From Wohlfahrtiimonas sp. G9077 (GTDB lineage: Bacteria > Pseudomonadota > Gammaproteobacteria > Cardiobacteriales > Wohlfahrtiimonadaceae), in NCBI RefSeq assembly GCF_002252155.1, contig NZ_NEFD01000001.1, positions 496,001 to 560,000 on the forward strand: 64,000 bases of DNA, given 5' to 3'. The position numbers and the translations under genes were made by a program. Below the pieces are notes generated by a model. The model was given only the letters and a program-made list of their open reading frames with translations. It made no database searches and was not told the DNA's origin. Positions 1-9,600 of this stretch are shown here, one piece after another (positions within the stretch are counted from its first letter, which is position 1; the number at the start of each line of letters is the position of its first letter).

Positions 1-1548
1 TTTAACGGTGAATCTAAAGAGTTCAGACTCTTTACCCACAATGCCTGTTGCCGCACATGCCACCGCAATTGATTGTGGAGAGATCATTTTACCCGTCACG
101 CCACCGGTGGTGTTTGCCGCTACCAATAATTCAGGGGTCACATTCAACTGATTGGCAACGTTCGCTTGCAATGAGCTAAAGAGCGCATTTGATGAAGTGT
201 CCGAACCTGTTAAGAACACGCCGAGCCAACCTAAGAATGGTGCAAAGAATGGGAACAATACACCCGTTTGTGCAAGAAGTAACGCTAAGGTTGAAGATAA
301 ACCAGAATAGTTGGCAATGAATGCAAAACCTAACACCAAGCCAATCGATAAAATCGGCATTCTGAGTTCATATAAAGTTTCCGTGAAGGTTTTGATGCCA
401 TCTGTGACCTTCATGCGTAAAATCACCATAGAGATCACACAAGCGATCAAAATAGATGTGCCCACAGCGCCCAAAATGTTTAATGTATACACAGCCGCAT
501 ATGCCGTTGGTTCTTCAACAATTGGGGCACCTTTCATCACTAAGTTGTGTAAGTATGGCACTTCAAATTTGAATGTGGCAAAGGTCAATAACGCTTGAAC
601 AGATTTAAAGCTCCACAATGTCACCATGATGGTCAATACGATAAACGGTGACCATGCGATGAAAATTTGTTTAATGGAGTAACCGCTGGCTTGTCTTGGG
701 GAAGGTTTTTTCTGACCATCAAATGTGAAGATCTCTTTAGGCTGCCAAACGCGAAGGAACAACGTTAAACAGATGAGGCTCACCAATGCAGAAGTGATGT
801 CTGGTAATTCTGGACCCACAAAGTTTGCTGTTAAAAATTGCGTGATGGCAAAAGAAACGCCGCTCACTAAAACCGCTGGCCATGTTTGGCGAACACCGCG
901 CCAACCATCCATCATGGCCACTAACCAAAACGGTACAATGATGGATAAAATCGGTAACTGACGACCCACCACTTGACCAATGTGGAATGCATCTAAGTGA
1001 GAAACCTCACCGGCAACGATGATTGGAATGCCCATCGCACCGAAAGCAACTGGTGCTGTATTGGCGATCAAACATAAACCAGCTGCATACAAAGGTTTAA
1101 ACCCTAAGCCCACTAATAAAGCGGCTGTGATGGCCACCGGCGCACCAAAACCTGCCGCCCCTTCTAAGAAGGCACCGAATGCAAAACCCACCAATAACAA
1201 CTGTAAGCGTTGATCTTCAGTGATGGAGATGATCGATGAGCGGATGATGTCAAACTGCCCTGTTTTCACAGCAATCTTATACAAGAAAACGGCAGTGATG
1301 ATGATCCACGCAATCGGCCATAAGCCATACACAAATCCATAACCCGAGGCTGCAAATGCCATTGTTACCGGCATGTCGTATACAAAAATTGCCACTAAAA
1401 TGGCCATTGACAATGTCAATAATCCGGCAATGTACCCTTTGAGTTTAAAAACGGTCAAACATAAGAAAAACGTTACAATTGGCAATACAGCAAATAGTGA
1501 AGAGACACCCAGATTCATAATGGGTGTGTAATTTTGCATCCATGTCAT
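1..1548 (-). CDS. lldP: L-lactate permease, C-terminus cut by window edge
   Basis: Polytopic inner-membrane lactate permease of the LctP family, which imports lactate with protons. 516 codons are visible and the end lies beyond position 1; the family is usually about 550 residues, so only a short C-terminal piece is missing. The translation begins [20 protein letters not shown] and carries the family-typical stretches [14 protein letters not shown] and [19 protein letters not shown] between many hydrophobic segments. The ATG at 1546-1548 is preceded by AGAGG. It lies 96 bp downstream of the D-lactate dehydrogenase on the same strand and near lldD, so lactate (perhaps both isomers) is the likely substrate. 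Glycolate is an alternative substrate in this family, but the neighbours favour lactate. Confidence 0.93.
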   Translation of the reverse strand, partial: MTWMQNYTPIMNLGVSSLFAVLPIVTFFLCLTVFKLKGYIAGLLTLSMAILVAIFVYDMPVTMAFAASGYGFVYGLWPIAWIIITAVFLYKIAVKTGQFDIIRSSIISITEDQRLQLLLVGFAFGAFLEGAAGFGAPVAITAALLVGLGFKPLYAAGLCLIANTAPVAFGAMGIPIIVAGEVSHLDAFHIGQVVGRQLPILSIIVPFWLVAMMDGWRGVRQTWPAVLVSGVSFAITQFLTANFVGPELPDITSALVSLICLTLFLRVWQPKEIFTFDGQKKPSPRQASGYSIKQIFIAWSPFIVLTIMVTLWSFKSVQALLTFATFKFEVPYLHNLVMKGAPIVEEPTAYAAVYTLNILGAVGTSILIACVISMVILRMKVTDGIKTFTETLYELRMPILSIGLVLGFAFIANYSGLSSTLALLLAQTGVLFPFFAPFLGWLGVFLTGSDTSSNALFSSLQANVANQLNVTPELLVAANTTGGVTGKMISPQSIAVACAATGIVGKESELFRFTVK

Positions 1549-1584
1549 AAAATACCTCTGTCAAAAAAAAGGCTAGTTGAAAGA

Positions 1585-1608
1585 CCGATCTACCACAATA
1601 TAGATCGG
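1585..1608 (-). other. Intercistronic hairpin between dld and lldP
   Basis: Perfect 8-bp inverted repeat (1585-1592 with 1601-1608, arms CCGATCTA/TAGATCGG) with an 8-nt loop, in the 96-bp gap between the two leftward genes. It is not followed directly by a T-run, so it is more likely an mRNA-processing or stability element, or a weak terminator, than a strong terminator. Inferred from sequence only. Confidence 0.4.
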
Positions 1609-1644
1609 CATAATTTACAAGTTACAGATAGATGAATGGTTTAA

Positions 1645-4467
1645 TTAACCTGAACAGTGATTGAGCAAAGCTTCGATGCTGTGATACTCAATGCCGGAAT
1701 GTTCAGTCAAACCCATTTGGCAAGTGCGGCTCATGGAAACTCCATGTTCGCAGTTGCTTGGAATGTTCTGCTTTAATAAACGCAATGCATTCGCATTGAG
1801 CTCTGGCAAAAACATCCCCTTATTACCCGCATATCCACAACACGCAATATTGGTGAAGTTCAGCGAATCCGTGCAAGCGGCCGCTAATTGTGTGAGCGCG
1901 GTGCCGCTGTTCATTTTCGTGGCCGAACATGGAATATGCAGGGATAATTGCTCACGCTTATGCACGATGGTCAATTTTGGCAACACAAAGGCTGCTAAAA
2001 ATGAGGCGGAATCATACAATTTTAAGCGTGCATCAATCAAGCCTTGTTCTTGCGCATCAAATAAACGCAAGGCGCACGGTGCATTGTCAATATAGACAGG
2101 ATATTGTCCATCTTGACTCGCTTGTAATAACGCTTGGTTCACGCGATTTGCAGCGCGTTCGCTGGCGAGCACTTCTTTGAGTGAATCAAAAGGTTGCCCG
2201 CAGCATAATGATTGATAATCCTCAGGGAAAATGGCGTGATAGCCTGCTTTTCTAAATAATGATAATGTATGATCCGCAACCGAAACGGCCTCTTGTGTGC
2301 CCTCTGCAAAGGTGCGGTTAACGCACGAAACAAAGTAGACCACCGGCGTTTTTTCATTGTCCAAAATTGGCGTGATGGGTTTGGCGGCTTTTGGCAAATG
2401 CTCGGGTAAAATCGGAATGCCTTTGAACACAGAATGTAGTGATTTTGTGACACCATGACTGCGTTTTGCGCCCAATACATGAGCACCTTTGAGCATTGTG
2501 CGCGCTGTTTTGCTTAAAAAGTTAATGTGGGACTCTGCATAATTGGCCAAATCCGGTTGGCGATTGGCAGTTTTCAGAGATTTTATCATCTCGCCTGTGT
2601 TGATGCCAATGGGGCAACGGGTGGCGCACATACCGGTTGTGGCGCAGGTATCGATCCCCATGTACGGATAGACTTTTTGAATCGATGCCAATAATTCAGG
2701 GTGTTCTCCTGTGCGCGTTAAATACTCATGTTGACGCCACAATACAATGCGCTGACGCGGCGTTAACGACAAACCATCCGATGGACAAGCCGGCTCACAT
2801 AAACCACATTCAATGCATTGATCGATGATGGGATCGGATTCCGGCATCGCTTTGAGTTTCTTTAAATGCAAATGAGGATCATCGGTGATGATTACATCAG
2901 GATTTAAAATGCCAAGCGGATCAAACAGTGCTTTGATGCTGCGCATGATGCCATACGCATCTTCACCCCATTCCACTTTCACAAAAGGTGCAATGTTGCG
3001 TCCTGTGCCATGCTCTGCCTTTAAAGAGCCATTGAATTCAACTGCCACAATCTCTGCAAGTGCAGCCATAAAATTGTTATAGCGTGCAACTTCTGCTTCG
3101 CTGTCTAATTTTGGCGTTAAGATAAAGTGAAGATTGCCTTCAAGCGCATGACCCATGATCATGCCCTCTTCATAGCCATACGCTTTGAGCAATTTTGTCA
3201 AAGCACGCATGCCTTCAGCTAAGCGTTCAATCGGGAATGCCACATCTTCTGTGATCAAATTACTACCAAGCGGACGGTTGCCACCAATGATGGGCAATAA
3301 ACCTTTACGCACGCTCCAATAAAGATCCGTGACGACTGTATCTTTAGAAAACGTGCTATGTTCTGTCGCCCCATGATCGGCCACCAATTGATTGATAAAC
3401 GCAATTTGCGCATCGAGCGTGGCATCATCTTTTGCTTTCGTTTCAATGAGTAAGCAGCCAGAATCCTCAGGAATGTCTTGATAGAAAAAGCTTGGCAAAC
3501 GATCGATAATATTTTCACCCACACAGCGAATGCTGCGAGCATCCAGCAATTCCAATGAATCCACCGTCGCTTGCTGACGAAGTGCGGTGACCGCATTGCA
3601 GCAATTGTCTAAATCATCAAAATAGATGAGGGCGGAGGCTTTGTGCGGATGATCCACCACTGTTTTGTAGGTGATTTCACTGATAAAGCCCAATGTACCT
3701 TCTGAACCGATCATCAAATGGGTGAGCATTTCAATCGGGTCATCAAAATCCACCAAAGCATTGATGCCATAACCTGTGGTGTTTTTCAGACGATATTTGT
3801 GGCGAATGCGTGCTTCGAGCTCAGGATTGCTGCGAATTAAATCAGACAATCCCTTTAAATCCGCCAAAAATTGATGGTGAGAGACTTTAAAATCTGCAAT
3901 GCTCTTGGCATCTGCAGTGTCTAAAATCGTGCCATCAGCGAGGATGACACGCATGGTGTCCAACGTGTGATAGCTGTTATCTTTGGTGCCACAGCACATC
4001 CCACTTGAGTTATTAGCAGCGATCCCACCAATCCTTGCGGTATTGATGGTGGCAGGGTCTGGTCCAATCTTCCGGCCAAAAGGCTTGAGGATGAGGTTCG
4101 CATTTGAGCCGATCACCATCGGGCGCAATTTGATTTTATCGCCCTTGTCCAAAATTTTGGCATCCACAAATTCATCACCTAACAACACCAAAATAGAATC
4201 TGATGATGTTTGACCCGACAATGAGGTTCCTGATGCCCGAAAAGTGATCGGCAAATGATATTGTGCCGCAAGCTGCATAATATTTAACACCTCTTTTTCG
4301 TTTTGTGCACGCACCACAACCTCTGGCACATAACGATAGCAACTTGCATCTGTTCCATAGGCGAAACGCACCGCAAGCTCAGTATAAATCTGCGCTTTTG
4401 GTAAAACTTCACCAAGCGCCTGCACAAATAATGCATGCGACTTTTTCAGCTGAGAAACCCCTTCCAT
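1645..4467 (-). CDS. dld: FAD/Fe-S D-lactate dehydrogenase (Dld-II type)
   Basis: 940-residue membrane-associated flavo-iron-sulfur oxidoreductase, probably oxidising D-lactate to pyruvate and feeding electrons to quinone. The N-terminal half is an FAD-binding PCMH domain (PITFRASGTSLSGQ; GIAANNSSGMCCG) followed by the FAD-oxidase C-terminal domain (GHALEGNLHFI; KAEHGTGRNIAPFV). The C-terminal half has two ferredoxin-like cysteine motifs, CIECGLCEPACP near residue 548 and CATTGMCATRCP near 606, then two CCG segments (CCGQPF near 751, CCGYAGNKGMF near 875). This architecture is shared with Pseudomonas-type D-lactate dehydrogenase and with YdiJ (D-2-hydroxyglutarate dehydrogenase). The lactate permease downstream and divergent lldD make D-lactate the best guess. 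The start is the only ATG near the domain; its Shine-Dalgarno is weak. Confidence 0.85.
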   Translation of the reverse strand: MEGVSQLKKSHALFVQALGEVLPKAQIYTELAVRFAYGTDASCYRYVPEVVVRAQNEKEVLNIMQLAAQYHLPITFRASGTSLSGQTSSDSILVLLGDEFVDAKILDKGDKIKLRPMVIGSNANLILKPFGRKIGPDPATINTARIGGIAANNSSGMCCGTKDNSYHTLDTMRVILADGTILDTADAKSIADFKVSHHQFLADLKGLSDLIRSNPELEARIRHKYRLKNTTGYGINALVDFDDPIEMLTHLMIGSEGTLGFISEITYKTVVDHPHKASALIYFDDLDNCCNAVTALRQQATVDSLELLDARSIRCVGENIIDRLPSFFYQDIPEDSGCLLIETKAKDDATLDAQIAFINQLVADHGATEHSTFSKDTVVTDLYWSVRKGLLPIIGGNRPLGSNLITEDVAFPIERLAEGMRALTKLLKAYGYEEGMIMGHALEGNLHFILTPKLDSEAEVARYNNFMAALAEIVAVEFNGSLKAEHGTGRNIAPFVKVEWGEDAYGIMRSIKALFDPLGILNPDVIITDDPHLHLKKLKAMPESDPIIDQCIECGLCEPACPSDGLSLTPRQRIVLWRQHEYLTRTGEHPELLASIQKVYPYMGIDTCATTGMCATRCPIGINTGEMIKSLKTANRQPDLANYAESHINFLSKTARTMLKGAHVLGAKRSHGVTKSLHSVFKGIPILPEHLPKAAKPITPILDNEKTPVVYFVSCVNRTFAEGTQEAVSVADHTLSLFRKAGYHAIFPEDYQSLCCGQPFDSLKEVLASERAANRVNQALLQASQDGQYPVYIDNAPCALRLFDAQEQGLIDARLKLYDSASFLAAFVLPKLTIVHKREQLSLHIPCSATKMNSGTALTQLAAACTDSLNFTNIACCGYAGNKGMFLPELNANALRLLKQNIPSNCEHGVSMSRTCQMGLTEHSGIEYHSIEALLNHCSG

Positions 4468-4622
4468 ATCCTAATATCCAAAAAAATGTTATTTAATTAT
4501 TCCAATCTGCGTTAAATCGCTTTATGATTTGTTTTTTCTTACCGTATGCGAAAAAGTAAATGAATTGTAGTTTATTTGTCAAGCAATTCATTGAGTCAAA
4601 CAGTTAACCATTGGAGAAAAAC
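4468..4622. promoter_or_regulatory. Divergent dld / lldD promoter region with inverted repeat
   Basis: AT-rich 155-bp gap between the divergent starts of dld and lldD. It contains an 8-bp inverted repeat ATGAATTG (4560-4567) / CAATTCAT (4584-4591) with a 16-nt spacer, placed 32 bp upstream of the lldD start. This is a reasonable operator candidate for a lactate-responsive regulator, but no lldR-like gene is in the window and I cannot match the repeat to a known consensus. The lldD Shine-Dalgarno GGAG is at 4613-4616. Confidence 0.45.
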
Positions 4623-5753
4623 ATGATTGTTTCAGCCTCAACAGATTACCGAAAAGCCGCTAAACGCACGCTTCCGCCCTTCTTGTTCCATTACATTGAT
4701 GGGGGTGCTTATGCTGAGCATACTTTAAGACGCAATGTAGAAGATCTCTCCGACATTGAATTGAAACAACGCGTTTTGAACAATATGGAACATGTGAGCA
4801 CAGAAACTGAACTGTGGGGCGAAAAATTAGCCCTTCCTGTGATTCTTGCACCGGTGGGTTTAACCGGTATGTATGCACGCCGCGGCGAAGTACAAGCAGC
4901 TAAAGCTGCTGCAAACAAAGGCATTCCTTTCACATTGTCTTCCGTTTCTGTATGCCCAATTGAAGAAGTGGTTCCGGCCATTGATCGCCCAATGTGGTTC
5001 CAATTGTACGTCCTCAAAGATCGTGGCTTTATGAAAAACGTGCTTGAGCGCGCAAAAGCCCAAGGCGTTACCACACTTGTGTTCACCGTTGACATGCCAA
5101 CGCCAGGCGCCCGTTATCGTGACGCACACTCGGGTATGAGCGGGCCTTACGCAAATGTTCGCCGCATTGGTCAAGCAATGGTGCATCCAAAATGGGCATG
5201 GGATGTGGGCTTAAATGGTAAGCCACATGACCTTGGCAATATCTCTAAATACTTTGGTTCTGCCATTGGCCTTGAAGATTACATCGGTTGGCTCACGAAA
5301 AACTTTGACCCATCGATCTGCTGGAAAGATTTGGAATGGATCCGTGAATTCTGGGATGGCCCAATGATCATTAAAGGCATTTTAGATCCTGATGATGCAC
5401 GCGATGCCGTGAGCTTTGGCGCCGATGGTATTGTGGTGTCTAACCACGGCGGCCGTCAATTAGATGGCGTTTTATCCTCTGCGCGTGCATTGCCACCGAT
5501 TGCAGATGCCGTCAAAGGTGATCTTAAAATCTTGGCAGACTCAGGCATTCGTACTGGTCTTGATGTTGTGCGTATGTTGGCCCTTGGTGCAGACAGCGTC
5601 ATGATTGGCCGTGCTTTTGCCTATGCATTAGCAGCAAATGGTCAAGCGGGCGTTGAAAACTTACTCGATCTTTTCCAAAAAGAGATGAAAGTGGCCATGA
5701 CCTTAACGGGTGCAAACACCATTGCAGACATTACGTCAGACATTTTAGTTTAA
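4623..5753 (+). CDS. lldD: FMN-dependent L-lactate dehydrogenase
   Basis: 376-residue quinone-linked L-lactate dehydrogenase of the alpha-hydroxyacid oxidase family, converting L-lactate to pyruvate at the inner membrane. The sequence is close to E. coli LldD throughout: [20 protein letters not shown] at the N-terminus, [26 protein letters not shown], and [10 protein letters not shown] with the catalytic base His275, the same residue number as in E. coli LldD. That match supports the ATG at 4623 (GGAG 7 nt upstream) over an in-frame TTG at 4611. The short C-terminal tail of the E. coli protein is absent. It is divergent from dld-lldP, so the locus handles both lactate isomers plus uptake. It is followed by a strong terminator. 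Confidence 0.97.
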   Translation: MIVSASTDYRKAAKRTLPPFLFHYIDGGAYAEHTLRRNVEDLSDIELKQRVLNNMEHVSTETELWGEKLALPVILAPVGLTGMYARRGEVQAAKAAANKGIPFTLSSVSVCPIEEVVPAIDRPMWFQLYVLKDRGFMKNVLERAKAQGVTTLVFTVDMPTPGARYRDAHSGMSGPYANVRRIGQAMVHPKWAWDVGLNGKPHDLGNISKYFGSAIGLEDYIGWLTKNFDPSICWKDLEWIREFWDGPMIIKGILDPDDARDAVSFGADGIVVSNHGGRQLDGVLSSARALPPIADAVKGDLKILADSGIRTGLDVVRMLALGADSVMIGRAFAYALAANGQAGVENLLDLFQKEMKVAMTLTGANTIADITSDILV

Positions 5754-5783
5754 AAAAAGCAACGGCAACACGACACAATATTT

Positions 5784-5811
5784 AAAAGCCGATGAATGTC
5801 ATCGGCTTTTT
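5784..5811 (+). terminator. Intrinsic terminator after lldD
   Basis: Perfect 12-bp stem AAAAGCCGATGA (5784-5795) / TCATCGGCTTTT (5799-5810) with a 3-nt loop and a T-run, 30 bp after the lldD stop. Confidence 0.88.
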
Positions 5812-5895
5812 GCCAATTAAAGATGGCTTTGAGTGACAATTTTCCGTATAGTGAGGCCTTTATGTCTTTCATTAACATCGAGAATCACTGTGTCT

Positions 5896-7281
5896 ATGCA
5901 ATTTTCTGAACTCCATTTACCGGCCGCGCAACTTAAAAACCTTCAAGATTTGGGTTATCAATCCACAACGCCCATTCAAGCTGCAGCCCTACCGGCCATT
6001 TTAAAGGGTAAAGATTTGCTGGGCCAAGCCAAAACCGGCAGCGGTAAAACGGCCGCCTTCGGCATTGGTGTTTTAGAAACCATTGATGTCACACGCTTTG
6101 CAACCCAAGCTTTGGTGATTTGCCCAACGCGCGAGCTTGCCGATCAGGTGAGTAAAGAACTGCGCCGTTTAGCCCGTTACATTCCAAATCTTAAAATTTC
6201 AAGCATTTGTGGCGGCACGCCCATTGCGCGTCAAATTCATGCCATGAGCCAGCACCCACCACACATCGCTGTGGGCACGCCTGGCCGCTTATTAGATCAC
6301 TTAAAACGCAATACATTGAGTCTCAAATCCCTTAAGGTCTTGGTGCTCGATGAAGCCGATCGCATGCTGGACATGGGGTTTGCCGATGAGATGGATGCCA
6401 TCATTGAACATGCACCGCGTCAACGCCAAACATTGCTGTTTTCTGCCACTTTCCCTGAAAACATCGAAGCCATCAGCGCGCGCATTCAGCACAATCCTGT
6501 GCGCGTCATGGTGGAAGAGACCGCTGCCGACAAACCAAACATTGATCAATCTGTGGTGATTGTGGACAATCAAGCCGCAAAAGCCGCCACAACTGCAGCG
6601 CTGCTTTATCATTATGCGCCAGAATCCACGGTGATCTTTTGTAACACCATTGCCGCGTGCCAAGAGTTGGAAGATTATTTATTTGAGCAAGACATTGATG
6701 TGGTTTCCCTTCATGGTGATCTTGAGCAACGTGAGCGCGATCAAGTGCTTTTACGCTTTAGTAACGGCAGCACGCGCGTATTGGTGGCCACAGATGTGGC
6801 AGCGCGCGGCTTAGACATTGCCGATTTATCGATGGTAATCAACTATGACCTGCCCTTTGATCCTGAAGTGTATGTTCACCGCATCGGCCGCACAGGGCGC
6901 GCAGGTAAAACAGGCATTGCCGTCAGTTTAGTGGTGATGGATAAATTGCATCGCCTGCAAGAAATTGAAAAATATCAAGATCAAACCATTACTCAATATC
7001 CGGCTGAACATTTCAAAGATGTGAAACCCATCTCATTGATTGCAACCATGAGCACCATTGAGATCAGTGAAGGGAAAAAATCTAAAATCAGCGCAGGCGA
7101 CATTTTAGGTGCCTTGACAGCAAAAGGCGAAATCGCCGGTAAAGATGTGGGCAAAATCACGCTATTGCCAATGCAAGCTTATGTGGCCATCCGCCGCGAA
7201 CATGCAAAGCAAGCGGTGGATCAAATTTGGAAAAACCCCATTAAAAACATTCGCTGCCGCGCCCGCATCATTGGGGATTAG
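5896..7281 (+). CDS. dbpA: ATP-dependent RNA helicase DbpA
   Basis: 461-residue DEAD-box helicase that acts in 50S ribosome assembly on 23S rRNA. Motifs in order: Q-motif TTPIQAAALP, Walker A AKTGSGKT (45-52), PTRELA, TPGRLLD, DEAD near 152, SAT, GDLEQRERDQ, ATDVAARGLDI and HRIGRTGR. The region after about residue 385 is the DbpA RNA-recognition domain (KSKISAGDILGALT; GKITLLPMQAYVAI), which separates it from RhlE and SrmB. ATG at 5896 is chosen by homology; an in-frame GTG at 5890 has slightly better spacing from a weak GAG. The 3' end overlaps the convergent DsbC-like gene by 14 bp with no terminator between. Confidence 0.93.
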   Translation: MQFSELHLPAAQLKNLQDLGYQSTTPIQAAALPAILKGKDLLGQAKTGSGKTAAFGIGVLETIDVTRFATQALVICPTRELADQVSKELRRLARYIPNLKISSICGGTPIARQIHAMSQHPPHIAVGTPGRLLDHLKRNTLSLKSLKVLVLDEADRMLDMGFADEMDAIIEHAPRQRQTLLFSATFPENIEAISARIQHNPVRVMVEETAADKPNIDQSVVIVDNQAAKAATTAALLYHYAPESTVIFCNTIAACQELEDYLFEQDIDVVSLHGDLEQRERDQVLLRFSNGSTRVLVATDVAARGLDIADLSMVINYDLPFDPEVYVHRIGRTGRAGKTGIAVSLVVMDKLHRLQEIEKYQDQTITQYPAEHFKDVKPISLIATMSTIEISEGKKSKISAGDILGALTAKGEIAGKDVGKITLLPMQAYVAIRREHAKQAVDQIWKNPIKNIRCRARIIGD

Positions 7282-7810
7282 TTCTCTGCCATGTGTCAAA
7301 GTCGAGCTCGCCATTCAGGCCGGCTCGAATCTCTTTAGGCGACATAAAACCACTGACTTTACGGCCATCTTCTAAAAAGATCGAAGGCGTGCCAAACACT
7401 TGCATCGCTTTTGCAGCGGCTTGTGCCTTCGCTAAAATGGGCGCATCACATGGGCGCGCCTTAAATTTCCCATAGATCATCGCTGCATCCAATAAAAAAT
7501 GTTGTTGATCCTTCGGTGCACACCAAATGGATTCTAAAATGGGCTTAGATTCTGCCATCAAAGGAAACGGCACAAAACGCACCGTAATGCCATGATCTGT
7601 CAAATCAGTTAGATTTTGATGCAACGCCCGACAATATGGGCACAACACATCCGTAAAAATTGTAACGGTGTGCTGCGTTGTCGCCGCAGCAGGATAGATG
7701 ACCATCACAGATTCATCTAAATTGGCCAATTGCATTTGGCGATCCATCGGTTCAGCCATCGCTATGCCCAATAGCCAAAACAGGCCAACCATCATACTCA
7801 CAATGCGCAT
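7268..7810 (-). CDS. DsbC-like periplasmic thiol:disulfide protein without dimerisation domain
   Basis: 180-residue exported thioredoxin-fold protein. The N-terminal hydrophobic segment (MRIVSMMVGLFWLLGIAMAE) reads as a signal peptide. The CPYC active site is at Cys57-Cys60 in TIFTDVLCPYC, and a cis-Pro region GTPSIFLEDGRKVSGF follows; both resemble DsbC. The DsbC N-terminal dimerisation domain is missing, and the sequence joins the linker region almost directly after the signal. The start at 7810 is set by GGAGGG upstream; an earlier in-frame ATG at 7849 lies inside the fru terminator. A periplasmic reductase or isomerase role is inferred. Compare the full-length dsbC at 31762-32472. Confidence 0.8.
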   Translation of the reverse strand: MRIVSMMVGLFWLLGIAMAEPMDRQMQLANLDESVMVIYPAAATTQHTVTIFTDVLCPYCRALHQNLTDLTDHGITVRFVPFPLMAESKPILESIWCAPKDQQHFLLDAAMIYGKFKARPCDAPILAKAQAAAKAMQVFGTPSIFLEDGRKVSGFMSPKEIRAGLNGELDFDTWQRTNPQ

Positions 7811-7824
7811 CCCATTCCCTCCAT

Positions 7825-7850
7825 AAAAAATGCGCCCCGAAAGGCGCATT
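7825..7850 (-). terminator. Intrinsic terminator of the fru operon
   Basis: Read leftward: 8-bp stem AATGCGCC / GGCGCATT (7843-7850 with 7829-7836), 6-nt loop, then T-run (7825-7830). It lies 20 bp after the fruA stop and just before the Shine-Dalgarno of the DsbC-like gene. Confidence 0.85.
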
Positions 7851-7869
7851 GATTATACCGAAAAATCAC

Positions 7870-9600
7870 TTAAGCGGCTGCTTTGGCCACCACCGTTTTT
7901 TTCACGATGCCAAGCAGTACAGCGCTGACAACCGTACCGGCCACAATCGCAAGTGCGTAGCCCAATAAGTTAGAGACTGCGCCTGGAATGGCCAACACAA
8001 AGATACCACCATGTGGTGCTTTGAGCTGACAACCCAATGCCATAGAGATCGCACCGGCCACAGCAGCACCGGCCACAAAGCATGGAATCACACGTAATGG
8101 ATCACGCGCTGCAAAAGGAATCGCCCCTTCACTGATGAAGGCTAAACCTAACACACCGGTGGCAACCCCGGCTTCATATTCATCGTGGGTGAATTTATTT
8201 TTAAATAAACGCGTTGCCACAGCAGCAGATAATGGTGGCACCATACCTGCAGCCATCACTGCTGCAATGGGCTCATACACACCAGATGCAATGAGTGCCA
8301 CAGCCGTTGCATATGCAGCTTTATTGATCGGCCCACCTAAGTCTGCCGCCATCATGCCGCCGATGATTGCACCAATCACAAAGGAGCTTGCGCCATGCAT
8401 GCTGCGAAGCCATGATTCTAAACCATGTAAAATCGCCGCCACAGGCTCACCAATCACATACACCATCACTAAGCCCACGATCAATGTGCCGAGTAACGGG
8501 AGGATTAAAATGGGTTTTAAACCTTCTAAATTGCGATGAAGTTTAATGTGTTTATTAAGCCACAACACCAAATAACCGGCCATAAAACCTGCAATGATGC
8601 CACCTAAGAAGCCTGAACCGATCTGTGCTGCAAGTAAACCACCAATCATACCGGGCGCCAAACCTGGGCGATCGGCGATGGAAAAAGCAATGTACCCTGC
8701 CAATGCAGGTACCATCAACGAAAAGCCAACGCCACCGATGGTGGACAATGTATGGGCAAAGGTGCCAGCATTTTCTGGGCTGCCGGCATTGATGCCACCA
8801 AAAGCAAAGGCAAGTGCAATCAATAAACCGCCTGCCACCACAAATGGCAACATGAAGGAGACACCGGACATCAAATGTTTATAAACGCCACCTGCCGATT
8901 GTCCTTCACTTTTAGTCGCTTCACCTGCATCAGAAGTGGCACTGCCTTGCTGCACTTTTGCCTCTGCAATCGCTTTTTGAATGTAACCCTCACCATTGCT
9001 GATGGCCATTTTTGTGCCAGATGCATACACACGCTTTCCATTAAAGCGGGAACGATCCACTTCACGATCCGCCGCAATGATCACCAAATCTGCATTTTGA
9101 ATCTCTTCTGGCGTCAATACATCTTGCGCACCGACAGAGCCTTGCGTTTCCACTCGCATATGATAACCGAGTGCTTCACCTGCGGTTTGTAATCCTTCTG
9201 CCGCCATAAAAGTGTGGGCAATGCCTGTTGGGCATGAGGTGACGGCCACAATATTATGAACGCCCTCTTTTTTCACAGCATCAGAAGATAAGGCTGCGGA
9301 TGTCTCTTTTGCCACCGTTTCTAACACAGATTTGGGATCACTCAATAGATCACTCATGGTGACCATTTTTTGATCCGTTTGTGGATATTGCTCAGCAATG
9401 TCTTGCCCCACATCTGCTAAAATCAAGGCATCTTGTGCGCTGGGTAAAGCTTTAAAATTCACCATTTTTTGATCATTTGAAATGATCGCCACATCCACAT
9501 TGTGCCCAAGCTCTTTGGCCGCTTGGTGCAATGCCTCTTTGGCTAAAATGGCCTTCACATCTGATTGGTCTGAATTGAGGATGACCCAAATGTTTTTCAT
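7870..9600 (-). CDS. fruA: PTS fructose transporter subunit IIBC
   Basis: 576-residue fructose-specific PTS permease that imports fructose as fructose 1-phosphate. Residues 1-100 form a degenerate IIB-like domain without a phosphorylation cysteine. Residues about 115-215 are the active IIB domain with phospho-Cys123 in VAVTSCPTGIAHTFMAAEG. From about residue 240 the multi-pass IIC domain follows (HLMSGVSFMLPFVVAGG; MAADLGGPINKAAY; SEGAIPFAARDPLRVIP). Length and order match FruA of E. coli. The ATG overlaps the fruK stop by 4 bp. It is the last gene of fruBKA and ends at an intrinsic terminator. Confidence 0.96.
   Translation of the reverse strand: MKNIWVILNSDQSDVKAILAKEALHQAAKELGHNVDVAIISNDQKMVNFKALPSAQDALILADVGQDIAEQYPQTDQKMVTMSDLLSDPKSVLETVAKETSAALSSDAVKKEGVHNIVAVTSCPTGIAHTFMAAEGLQTAGEALGYHMRVETQGSVGAQDVLTPEEIQNADLVIIAADREVDRSRFNGKRVYASGTKMAISNGEGYIQKAIAEAKVQQGSATSDAGEATKSEGQSAGGVYKHLMSGVSFMLPFVVAGGLLIALAFAFGGINAGSPENAGTFAHTLSTIGGVGFSLMVPALAGYIAFSIADRPGLAPGMIGGLLAAQIGSGFLGGIIAGFMAGYLVLWLNKHIKLHRNLEGLKPILILPLLGTLIVGLVMVYVIGEPVAAILHGLESWLRSMHGASSFVIGAIIGGMMAADLGGPINKAAYATAVALIASGVYEPIAAVMAAGMVPPLSAAVATRLFKNKFTHDEYEAGVATGVLGLAFISEGAIPFAARDPLRVIPCFVAGAAVAGAISMALGCQLKAPHGGIFVLAIPGAVSNLLGYALAIVAGTVVSAVLLGIVKKTVVAKAAA

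Noticed and set aside
3570-3590. Pasteurellaceae-type DNA uptake sequence AAGTGCGGT
   Set aside because: I noticed only one full match in the window, which is not enrichment.
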